Shown: positions 33,197 through 41,420 of the stretch, in pieces
Position numbering within the stretch: position 1 is the first letter of the stretch
Layout: each line of letters opens with the position of its first letter
NCBI GenBank assembly: GCA_964422295.1
Contig: CAYRAM010000001.1
Location: 186,001 to 250,000, forward strand
DNA length: 64,000 bases
Reading direction: 5' to 3'
Source of the DNA: UBA12191 sp964422295
GTDB taxonomy: Bacteria; Planctomycetota; UBA8108; UBA1146
Notes under the pieces: model-generated
Database searches by the model: none
Seen by the model: the letters and a program-made list of their open reading frames with translations, nothing else
What the model was told of the DNA's origin: nothing
Made by a program: the position numbers and the translations under genes

Positions 33197-36100
33197 GCAA
33201 TTCCCGCGGACGGCCCCTGATCGTTCGGGGTGCACGGGAAAACAACCTGAAGAATCTCGATGTTGAGATTCCCAGGGAGAGACTCGTTGTGGTGACAGGA
33301 GTCAGTGGCTCTGGGAAGTCGACTCTGGCTCATCAAATCATCTGCCGTGAAGGCCAGCGACGATTTGTCGAAAGCCTCAGCCCCTACGCGCGCCAGTACC
33401 TGGGCAGATTGGATCGTCCCCAGGTCGAGACGGTCGAGGGACTCAGTCCGACCATCGCCATCGACCAGAAAACGATTTCCCGAAATCCAAGATCCACGGT
33501 CGGGACGATCACTGAAATCCTGGATCTGCTGCGACTGCTGTATGCGAGATTGGGTACCCCTCACTGTCCGGAGTGCGGGGGGCTGATCGAGGGTCGCAGT
33601 CGTGAACAGATCGTTTTGCATGCTTGGCATAGTTATGCCGGGGACTCGGTGACGGTCTGTGCTCCCATAGTTCTCGAAAGAAAGGGGGAGTATCGCAAGG
33701 AGCTGAACGAACTTCGTGAGCAAGGATTCCAGCGGGTTCGCATCGATGGTGACATCCTGCGGTTATCTGAAGAGATCGTATTGGCGAGGTACGAACGCCA
33801 CACCATCGAAATCGTCCTCGATCGCATGAAATTGGTCGACGGGAAACGGGGGCGATTCGCTGAGGCGGTCGAAAAGGCACTCGCACTCGGTGACGGTCTT
33901 GTGGACCTGGTCATCGGTGATGAATCTCACCTGTTTTCGAGCAGATTCGGCTGTACTTCGTGTTCGGTGACGATCCCGGAACTGGAGCCTCGTCTATTCT
34001 CTTTCAACAGTCCCTTGGGTGCCTGCGAGCGTTGCGATGGATTGGGTCGTCGGAGAACACCCACATCCTCAAGTTTGGTAAAGGATGCAAGTCTCTCTGT
34101 CGATGAGGGGGCACTCCAACTTCGGCGACAGGGGAAATCGATTCGGGGGTTGGGAATTCCCTGGTCAGTCTTCGAGGGCGCACTCCGAGAAGGCAAGATC
34201 GATGGCTCCCGTCCATGGAAAAAAGTGACGAAAAGGGCACAACGATTTTTGTTGGAAGGCGCTGAGGCGGTTGGGGCAAAGAGCGATTGGCCTGGCTTGT
34301 TTCATTTGGCGGAAGAGGCCTACGATCTCTACGGTGGGCGCGAATTGGAACGCTGGATGCCCTATTCGCCTTGCCGCGGATGTGAGGGATCCCGACTGCA
34401 ACCGTCCGCAAGGGCAGTCCGATATCACGACCATGGAATCGATCAGGTTTCCGCATTGACGGTGGATGATGCCTTGCAGTTCTTCACCGATTTGAAATTG
34501 AATGATCGGGAAAAGTTGATCGGGCAATCGATTTTCCCCGAGATTCGATCGCGTCTGGAGTTTTTGCAGAAGGTGGGATTGGGTTATCTCGCCATCGATC
34601 GATCTGCGGACACCTTATCCGGTGGCGAAGCCCAGAGAATCCGTCTCGCCAGTCAACTGGGGAGTGGACTTCGGGGGGTGCTATACGTTCTCGATGAACC
34701 ATCGATCGGTTTGCACGCTTCAGACAACAGCACCATGTTGGAGATGCTTCGCGGGTTGCGCGATTTGGGCAATTCTCTTCTCGTTGTGGAGCATGATCGC
34801 GAGACCATCGAGAGCGCTGATCACGTCGTAGACATCGGGCCTGGCGCGGGAATTCAGGGAGGTGAACTGACGGGTGAAGGAACTGTAACCCAGTTGAAGA
34901 AGAGCGGTGAATCGGTCACTGGGCGTTTTCTCAGTGGTAAAGCCGAGATTGCAGTTCCAAATCAGCGGCGGATTTCCGAGCAATGGATCCATATCCGCGG
35001 GGCGCGGATGCATAACCTGAAAAACATCGATGTCGAGATTCCCCTGCAATCTCTGGTCGTCGTCACGGGCGTCAGCGGCTCGGGAAAAAGTACTCTGATT
35101 CAGGGAATCCTGCAGCCTTCACTGGCAGAGCATCTGGAATTGCTGACCGAGGCTCCCGGTGACCATGATTCGGTGGAGGGACTTGAGAACATCGACAAGA
35201 TGATTCGCATCGATCAGAGCCCCATCGGACGAACTCCCCGATCGAATTCCGGAACCTATACAAAAGTCTTCGATGACATCCGTGAGTTGTTTGCAAAAAC
35301 GCCCGAAGCACGGGCGCGTGGATGGAAAAAAGGCAGATTTTCTTTCAACGTCAAGGGGGGGCGCTGCGAGGCATGTGAGGGTGCCGGTGTGATGACCATC
35401 GGGATGCAGTTCATGGCAGACATTCAAGTCGTTTGTGAAGAGTGTCATGGCACCCGTTTTAATGAGGATACACGTACAGTCCGTTGGCGAGGCCATGACG
35501 TATCTGAAGTCTTGGCCCTTTCCATCGATGAAGCGACAAAGTTGTTTGAAGATGTTCCCCATGTATTCAATACCCTCGACACGCTTCAAAGGGTTGGACT
35601 CGGTTATGTGTCATTGGGGCAGCCGAGCACGACCCTTTCAGGGGGTGAGGCGCAAAGGGTCAAGTTGGCTACCGAACTTCGCAAGCGAAGCACCGGCAGG
35701 ACTCTTTACATCCTCGATGAGCCGACGACAGGCCTTCACTTTGCTGATGTGCAAAATCTTCTCTCATGTCTCCATTCATTGGTCGATCGAGGGAATTCGG
35801 TCATCGTCATCGAGCACTGCATGGATGTGGTCAAGCAGGCGGATCATGTCATCGACCTGGGTCCTCTTGGCGGAGAGGGTGGTGGCCAGGTCGTTTGCAC
35901 AGGAACCCCAGAAGAAATTGTCGAGTCTGGCGGACTCACCGCGGATGCCCTGCGGCCCGAATTGGTCGGCCATCGGAGTCGTCCCAAGCAGAAGGGCAAA
36001 AAGCGTGGATCAGGGAAGGGTGAACCCACCGATCGGTTCGTCATCGAAGGTGCCCGTCAAAACAATTTGAAAGATGTTCGATTGGAAATCCCTGCGGGCA

Positions 36101-38907
36101 AGATGACGGTGATCACCGGACCCAGTGGGTCCGGCAAGAGTACACTCGCTTTTGACATTCTGTTTTCAGAGGGTCAGCGGAGGTACTTGGAGAGTTTGTC
36201 AACGTACGCCCGAAGGTTTCTGGGTCGCATGGACCGAGCCAATGTCGACCGGGTCGACGGGATCGCCCCCGCTGTCGCCATCGATCAAAGAAATCGGGGC
36301 AGCAATCCGCGATCGACGGTCGCGACCACCACTGAGATCTATGATTATCTGCGGATCTTTTTCGCAAGGGCGGGAAACGCTCACTGCACCCACTGTGACG
36401 AAGCTTTGCAATCGGCGACTCCGGCGCTGGCGAGCCGGCGAATCATGGATCTGCGCGGCGATGAACCGACCCTTTTGCTGGCCCCCCTGAAAGCCCCTTT
36501 CCCCGATTTGGAATCCCTGCAGCGGGAAGGATTCGCTCGTCTCAGAGTCAACGGGGAGCGCGTTTTGCGCATCGACGAGGTGGATGATTCCGTCGACATC
36601 GAGACCTTGGATCAGTTGGATGTGGTCATCGATCGTGTCAAACCGGCGCGATCTGGTCGGGCCAGAGTTTCTGAAAGCGTCGAAGAATGCTACCGGCGCG
36701 GTGGGGATCAAATGGTGGTCGCCGATGCTGGTGGCGATGAAGTGATTCGTTTTACCCGTCACCTCTCGTGCCCCGCAGGCCACATGATGTTGGGAGGAGA
36801 ACTGACTCCCCGCCTCTTCTCATTCAACCACCATTCGGGTGCGTGTTCTGAGTGCTCCGGATTAGGGGTCCTCAAACAGGTTGATCCCAGAATGTTGATC
36901 ACGAACCCCGAGAAACCTCTCTTTGGCGGAGCGATGGATCATCGCCTTGGGTCGTGGATCGGTCGCAGAAGTTCCCGGGTCAGGAAAGTGATCGATGCTG
37001 CGTTGCAGGCTCATGGGTTCGATCCTGCAGACCCGGTGAGTGATCTCGGAGATGAAGGGTGGGATATCATTCTGCAGGGAACCGGAGAGATCTCTTATCC
37101 GGTCAGATACCGCACTCGTCGTGGTTCTGGTCGTTTGCGCAGGGTGACCGGTTCTACTTGGGAAGGGCTGATCAAGCGTGTTTCGATTTGGCATGAGCGA
37201 GCAGGTTCTCCCCGCTGGCGCCGTGCCATCGAAGATCACCTGGCGATACGCTCATGCCCCAAATGCCATGGTGGACGCTTGAAAAGTGAACTATTGGCGG
37301 TGCGGATCGGTGGTCTCAACATCTCAGAGGTTTGTCAATTGACTGTTTCCGCTGCCCTCGACTTCTTCACAGGATTGAAACTGAAAGGTCATCGCAAGGA
37401 GGTGGCTCAGCAGATTCACAGGGAGGTGGCCAGTCGATTGGAGTTTCTGCAGCGTGTGGGCCTCGGTTATCTGGCCCTCGATCGAGCGACAGAGTCCCTT
37501 TCAGGAGGAGAATCACAGAGGATTCGTCTGGCGACACAAATCGGCAATCAATTGGTCGGAGTTCTCTACGTTCTCGATGAGCCGACGATCGGACTCCACC
37601 CCCGAGACGTCGATCGACTGCTCGATTCATTGGTATCGCTGAAAGATCAGGGAAACACACTCGTCATCGTTGAACATGACGAAAAGACGATGCTTCGTGC
37701 AGACCACATCGTGGACATGGGACCCGGTGCCGGTGTTGCAGGGGGCGAAGTGGTTGCCGAAGGGAATGCTGCGAAGATCCGTGAAGATCGAAAGTCATCG
37801 ACGGGGGCGTATCTCTCCGGAAGGGAAAAAGTCTTTGAGATCGTGGGGCGAAGATCCTCCGATGGCGGAAAATTGACTATCGTGGGCGCAAAGGCCAACA
37901 ATCTCAAAGACCTGACAGTGGAAATCCCGACTGGAGTTTTGACATGTGTCACCGGTGTCTCAGGATCGGGCAAGTCTTCGCTGATCATGGACATACTTGC
38001 GCGTGAACTGGCGACCCGACTGGCGGGAGCACGGCCTGCCAGCGCAGAGCATGATCGCATCGAAGGAGTGGATGCTTTCGATGGACTCGGCGTCATCGAT
38101 CAGCAGCCTCTCGGTAGAACACCCTCTTCCAATGCTGCGACCTACACCGGATTGATGACCCCTTTGCGAGGGTTGTATGCAAAAACAGCATTGGCCAGGA
38201 TGCGAGGCTGGGGCCCCGGTCGTTTCTCCTTCAATGTTGCCGGAGGGCGCTGCGAGAGTTGCGAAGGCAAGGGGGGGGTGCTCATCGAGATGCACTTCCT
38301 CAGTGATGTCTGGGTTCGTTGTGACGATTGCCAGGGCAAGCGGTTTGAACCGGAAACTCTGGAAGTGCGCTGGAAGGGTCACAGCATCGCAGACGTTCTC
38401 GAGATGGATGTTCAAATGGCCAGGGAGGTTTTCAGCGAAGTCCCTGCACTATCCACGATGTTGACCGCTCTCGAAGATGTCGGCCTTGGATATCTTTCAT
38501 TGGGGCAATCGGCGACGACCCTTTCAGGGGGTGAGGCTCAACGCGTCAAACTTGCTTCAGAGTTGGGGCGTCGTTCCCGTGGGCGCAAGATTTATATCCT
38601 CGACGAGCCGACGACAGGACTCCACTTCGGAGATGTGCGATTGTTGGTAAAAATGTTGCAACGATTGGTGGATCGTGGTGACACGGTGATCGTCATCGAG
38701 CACGACATGGATCTGGTGGCAAGTGCCGATCATGTCATCGATCTTGGACCTGAAGGCGGAGATTCGGGAGGAGAAATCGTTGCTTGTGGGACTCCTGAGG
38801 AGGTGGCGGCGACTTCGCAGAGCCACACCGGTGAGGCTTTAGCGTCACTGATCGGCAAAGGGAAATCGAAAACGCGAAAAAATACGCGGCGCAAATCAGC
38901 CCGTTAA
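33193..38907 (+). CDS. uvrA: Excinuclease ABC subunit A, double-length fusion of two UvrA copies
   Basis: 1904 residues, about twice the usual 940. Residues ~1-925 and ~965-1904 are each a full UvrA. Four Walker A motifs: GVSGSGKST at 36-44 and 626-634, GPSGSGKST at 976-984, GVSGSGKSS at 1588-1596. Four signature motifs (LSGGEAQR or LSGGESQR), each followed by a Walker B (YVLDEP or YILDEP) and an H-loop (VEHD, IEHC, VEHD, IEHD). Each copy has zinc-module cysteines: copy one C254/C257 and C278/C281; copy two has HLSCPAGH (1190-1197) with C1218/C1221, an altered ligand set; both keep the late zinc finger (GGRCEACEG...CEECHG and GGRCESCEG...CDDCQG). A basic Lys/Arg linker around 945-955 joins the halves. 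Known: UvrA acts as a dimer that finds bulky DNA lesions. Inferred: one chain supplies both halves. Confidence 0.95.
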   Translation: MSNSRGRPLIVRGARENNLKNLDVEIPRERLVVVTGVSGSGKSTLAHQIICREGQRRFVESLSPYARQYLGRLDRPQVETVEGLSPTIAIDQKTISRNPRSTVGTITEILDLLRLLYARLGTPHCPECGGLIEGRSREQIVLHAWHSYAGDSVTVCAPIVLERKGEYRKELNELREQGFQRVRIDGDILRLSEEIVLARYERHTIEIVLDRMKLVDGKRGRFAEAVEKALALGDGLVDLVIGDESHLFSSRFGCTSCSVTIPELEPRLFSFNSPLGACERCDGLGRRRTPTSSSLVKDASLSVDEGALQLRRQGKSIRGLGIPWSVFEGALREGKIDGSRPWKKVTKRAQRFLLEGAEAVGAKSDWPGLFHLAEEAYDLYGGRELERWMPYSPCRGCEGSRLQPSARAVRYHDHGIDQVSALTVDDALQFFTDLKLNDREKLIGQSIFPEIRSRLEFLQKVGLGYLAIDRSADTLSGGEAQRIRLASQLGSGLRGVLYVLDEPSIGLHASDNSTMLEMLRGLRDLGNSLLVVEHDRETIESADHVVDIGPGAGIQGGELTGEGTVTQLKKSGESVTGRFLSGKAEIAVPNQRRISEQWIHIRGARMHNLKNIDVEIPLQSLVVVTGVSGSGKSTLIQGILQPSLAEHLELLTEAPGDHDSVEGLENIDKMIRIDQSPIGRTPRSNSGTYTKVFDDIRELFAKTPEARARGWKKGRFSFNVKGGRCEACEGAGVMTIGMQFMADIQVVCEECHGTRFNEDTRTVRWRGHDVSEVLALSIDEATKLFEDVPHVFNTLDTLQRVGLGYVSLGQPSTTLSGGEAQRVKLATELRKRSTGRTLYILDEPTTGLHFADVQNLLSCLHSLVDRGNSVIVIEHCMDVVKQADHVIDLGPLGGEGGGQVVCTGTPEEIVESGGLTADALRPELVGHRSRPKQKGKKRGSGKGEPTDRFVIEGARQNNLKDVRLEIPAGKMTVITGPSGSGKSTLAFDILFSEGQRRYLESLSTYARRFLGRMDRANVDRVDGIAPAVAIDQRNRGSNPRSTVATTTEIYDYLRIFFARAGNAHCTHCDEALQSATPALASRRIMDLRGDEPTLLLAPLKAPFPDLESLQREGFARLRVNGERVLRIDEVDDSVDIETLDQLDVVIDRVKPARSGRARVSESVEECYRRGGDQMVVADAGGDEVIRFTRHLSCPAGHMMLGGELTPRLFSFNHHSGACSECSGLGVLKQVDPRMLITNPEKPLFGGAMDHRLGSWIGRRSSRVRKVIDAALQAHGFDPADPVSDLGDEGWDIILQGTGEISYPVRYRTRRGSGRLRRVTGSTWEGLIKRVSIWHERAGSPRWRRAIEDHLAIRSCPKCHGGRLKSELLAVRIGGLNISEVCQLTVSAALDFFTGLKLKGHRKEVAQQIHREVASRLEFLQRVGLGYLALDRATESLSGGESQRIRLATQIGNQLVGVLYVLDEPTIGLHPRDVDRLLDSLVSLKDQGNTLVIVEHDEKTMLRADHIVDMGPGAGVAGGEVVAEGNAAKIREDRKSSTGAYLSGREKVFEIVGRRSSDGGKLTIVGAKANNLKDLTVEIPTGVLTCVTGVSGSGKSSLIMDILARELATRLAGARPASAEHDRIEGVDAFDGLGVIDQQPLGRTPSSNAATYTGLMTPLRGLYAKTALARMRGWGPGRFSFNVAGGRCESCEGKGGVLIEMHFLSDVWVRCDDCQGKRFEPETLEVRWKGHSIADVLEMDVQMAREVFSEVPALSTMLTALEDVGLGYLSLGQSATTLSGGEAQRVKLASELGRRSRGRKIYILDEPTTGLHFGDVRLLVKMLQRLVDRGDTVIVIEHDMDLVASADHVIDLGPEGGDSGGEIVACGTPEEVAATSQSHTGEALASLIGKGKSKTRKNTRRKSAR

Positions 38908-39312
38908 TGCCCCCGGATAGAGATTGTTCCACCAGGTTCGATGCTCTTCCGGTGCCTTCTTGAGAAGGGACCTCTCTGAGAGATAGTTGTATGCGGGTGC
39001 GGTATCTCTGTGTGGGCCCGCAAGGATCAGAATTGTTGCACGCGCATTGTAACGAACCCAGCGATCGCGATCGTTGAGTAGCGGGAACAGAAGGGGGACT
39101 TGATCACGGTCACCACTTTGGCGAATCAAGTGAACCGTTTGCGTTCGGGTCAACGGATTGTCATCAAGCAATCCAGGCCAGCGCCCATCCCCATCGGAGA
39201 CTTTGGATCCGGAAGCCTGGCACCCGCTGAGAAACGCCGATACACACAGAGCGAAGATTACGGCCGCCAGTGTTGACGAGTTTGATCCTTTGAGCACACC
39301 GGAAAGAGACAT
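38896..39312 (-). CDS. Small lipoprotein with HEAT-like repeat
   Basis: 138 residues. An N-terminal signal ends in lipobox FLSGC (Cys about 31), so it should be lipid-anchored outside the cytoplasmic membrane. Residues about 50-100 (TRTQTVHLIRQSGDRDQVPL and LNDRDRWVRYNARATILIL) look like one or two HEAT/Armadillo-type helical repeats. Function unknown; such repeats usually bind proteins. The 3' end overlaps the uvrA stop by 12 bases tail to tail. The start is ATG 39312; the start context is not strong. Confidence 0.75.
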   Translation of the reverse strand: MSLSGVLKGSNSSTLAAVIFALCVSAFLSGCQASGSKVSDGDGRWPGLLDDNPLTRTQTVHLIRQSGDRDQVPLLFPLLNDRDRWVRYNARATILILAGPHRDTAPAYNYLSERSLLKKAPEEHRTWWNNLYPGALTG

Positions 39313-39472
39313 GTTTACAGCCTTGCATGGGTTCTGGGTGGACGGGATGTCTTGCTTCTATCTCAATTTCAGGGTCCAGGTCAAGAGCCGCCTCGGTGGT
39401 CTGCAGGAGCTTGAACTGATACTCTGCCTGCCGACCATTGTTTTCATTCACCCGTGTTGAAATGAGGCGCCT

Positions 39473-40537
39473 TTGGGCCCCCTTGAGTGTGACCACCTGG
39501 TCGTGGGAGCAGGTTCAGCAGGCCTGGCCGCTGCAGATCAATTGCTGCGTCGGGAATCGGGTTCGGTCATCGTGGTCGATTCCCTTGAATCTCCACAGGC
39601 TCATTTCGGTGAGTGCCGGGTGCCCCTACTCTTTCCCGCATGGCCCAGACTCAATGCCTGTGCCGTTAGAGGTTACGAATTGTACGAGGGATGGTCCAGT
39701 TGGCTGGAATCCGATCCCGGATTCCGCAGGAGCGGTGCGTTATTCGTGGGGGAGATGGAAGAAAAATCGCCCTCCGAGAGTTGTGAAAATCTCAGTTCAG
39801 AGGCGATCAAGAGTCGGTGGTCATCACTGGGTCAACGCAATGTTTCTGCCCGATTCGATCGCCGCTGTGGGTCCGTGGATGGACAGGCGGTCCATGCTGC
39901 ATTGATGTGGAGAATGCGCAATTCGGGCGGGCGATTTTATGGTGGATCCAGGTTGAGCAATTTGGAAGAGAGTGATTCCGGAGTCCACTTTATGACGTCG
40001 CGACGAGAAGGAGTGGCGGGCAAGGTATATCTCTTCCATGGGGCACAGGCGCCAGCAGTGTTGGAGTCGATGGGGTCAAGGTCTCACCAGGGGATCGAAA
40101 CCGTCTCCGAATTCTCACTTTCTCTCTCTGGTGATTTCCCCCCGGTCATCTCCTGGCCTGAGGAGAGTGCCATCCTCTTTGCGACTGAAACAAACTCTGT
40201 CGAGTTGTGGATGGGGGGGCCGTCGGGGGAGCTGCTCCCAGGCGGGAATTTGCCCACTCCGGAAGTGGATTGGAAGCGCCTGGCCGCATTTCGCAGTGAG
40301 TGGAACGATTGGATTCCCGGCTTGGAGGAAGCGGTCATCCGAAAAGCTCGGGCGCGTCATCGGCGCCTTCCGGATGAAGTGCCCACGGAAATTTTCACTT
40401 CCGCAGGCGGGAGAATCCTGATGCCAGGTTCCGCAGGGGAGTTTCAGGAACTGTTGTTCCCGGCTCTCGCAGAAAACATGGTCGAGAAAGTTTTGTCAGG
40501 TGATACGGGTGGATTGTTGGAGGATTTGGAAGGTTGA
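39473..40537 (+). CDS. FAD-dependent oxidoreductase (DAO family), TTG start
   Basis: 354 residues from TTG 39473: the frame opens only at 39461 and no ATG or GTG is available before the FAD motif; GAGG sits six bases upstream. The Rossmann motif VVGAGSAGLAAADQLL (about 10-25) and VIVVDS strand are clear, and the C-terminal SAGGRILMPGSAGEFQELLF resembles a worn version of the DAO family FAD-cap motif. Relatives oxidise glycine, sarcosine, D-amino acids or similar amines. No signal peptide. The following aminotransferase starts two bases after its stop and an acyl-CoA synthetase overlaps that one, so a short pathway of amine or amino acid breakdown is inferred; the substrate is unknown. Confidence 0.8.
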   Translation: MGPLECDHLVVGAGSAGLAAADQLLRRESGSVIVVDSLESPQAHFGECRVPLLFPAWPRLNACAVRGYELYEGWSSWLESDPGFRRSGALFVGEMEEKSPSESCENLSSEAIKSRWSSLGQRNVSARFDRRCGSVDGQAVHAALMWRMRNSGGRFYGGSRLSNLEESDSGVHFMTSRREGVAGKVYLFHGAQAPAVLESMGSRSHQGIETVSEFSLSLSGDFPPVISWPEESAILFATETNSVELWMGGPSGELLPGGNLPTPEVDWKRLAAFRSEWNDWIPGLEEAVIRKARARHRRLPDEVPTEIFTSAGGRILMPGSAGEFQELLFPALAENMVEKVLSGDTGGLLEDLEG

Positions 40538-40538
40538 T

Positions 40539-41420
40539 GTGGCCATTGATTCTGCAAATTTGATCTGTTGGTGCGATGGCGATTTGCGTGACCAGCACCG
40601 ATGTGCAATTTCCATCGCAAGCCCCGCAATATTGTTTGGAGAAAGCGCATTTGAAACAGTGCGTGTGGTCAACCAGCATCCATTGTATCTGACGGATCAC
40701 CTCGATCGATTGGAAGGGACCGTTCGCGGTCTCGGCTGGTCCGATCTCTTTGACAGGGGTGAACTGTTATCAGACATCTCCTCAGCCTTGGCGGAAATTC
40801 AGAGTGATCTGGAATGGCGACTCAGAATTACGCTGATTCGTCAGGGAGAGTCTGCTGCCGGTTTGGATATCCGGGACACGCCTTTGCAAAGGTGGTTATT
40901 GCTGTCACCGCTGGAAAGTGCAGGCCATGACTCAGTGACCGCATGCATTTCGAAGTATCGCAAGATTCCACCCGATTGCTTCGACCCCGATTGGAAACAT
41001 GGGAATTATCTTTCCTCTCTGATCGCTCTCCGAGAGGCCTGTTCCAAGGGTTTTGACGAAGCGATCCTGTTGTCCACAACGGGTGTGGTCACCGAATCCG
41101 CTGCTGCGAATCTGTTCTGGATCATAGATGGGGAATTGTGGACCTGTTCCGCAGATGGGATCTTTTCCGGGCTGTGCAGGGGGCGGGTATTGACAGTAGC
41201 GTCCCGTCTTGACCTCGTGATTCATGAAGGGGCTCACTCCGTGGAGTGCTTGTTGAATGCGGAAGAAGCATTTTTAACTTCTTCAATTCGGGGGATCGTT
41301 CCGATTTCACAGATAGAATCTCGGCAACTCGCCGCAGATCATGAAGGATCGTTGATTGCACGCATCAGTGATTTGTTGCATCAGAGTGATCAGGAAGACC
41401 TGATCAGGAGTGCCCAATGA
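40539..41420 (+). CDS. Class IV PLP aminotransferase (PabC / D-amino-acid / branched-chain type)
   Basis: 293 residues from GTG 40539, with GGAAGG six bases upstream; the ATG at 40500 lies within the previous gene. Fold-type IV PLP enzyme. Markers: AILFGESAFETVRV (about 30-43), the catalytic Lys in DWKHGNYLSSLIALREA (about 153), FDEAILLSTTGVVTESAAAN with the cofactor-binding Glu, and the LCRGRVL phosphate-binding turn. It could be aminodeoxychorismate lyase (PabC), D-amino-acid or branched-chain aminotransferase; no folate gene is adjacent. Context with an amine oxidase-like protein favours amino acid metabolism. ATGA overlap with the next gene. Confidence 0.88.
   Translation: MAIDSANLICWCDGDLRDQHRCAISIASPAILFGESAFETVRVVNQHPLYLTDHLDRLEGTVRGLGWSDLFDRGELLSDISSALAEIQSDLEWRLRITLIRQGESAAGLDIRDTPLQRWLLLSPLESAGHDSVTACISKYRKIPPDCFDPDWKHGNYLSSLIALREACSKGFDEAILLSTTGVVTESAAANLFWIIDGELWTCSADGIFSGLCRGRVLTVASRLDLVIHEGAHSVECLLNAEEAFLTSSIRGIVPISQIESRQLAADHEGSLIARISDLLHQSDQEDLIRSAQ

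Noticed and set aside
35940..36030. Possibility that the long UvrA is two genes joined by an assembly or sequencing error
   Set aside because: The frame is continuous through a natural-looking basic linker, and the second copy has no separate ribosome site; reads would be needed to exclude it fully.
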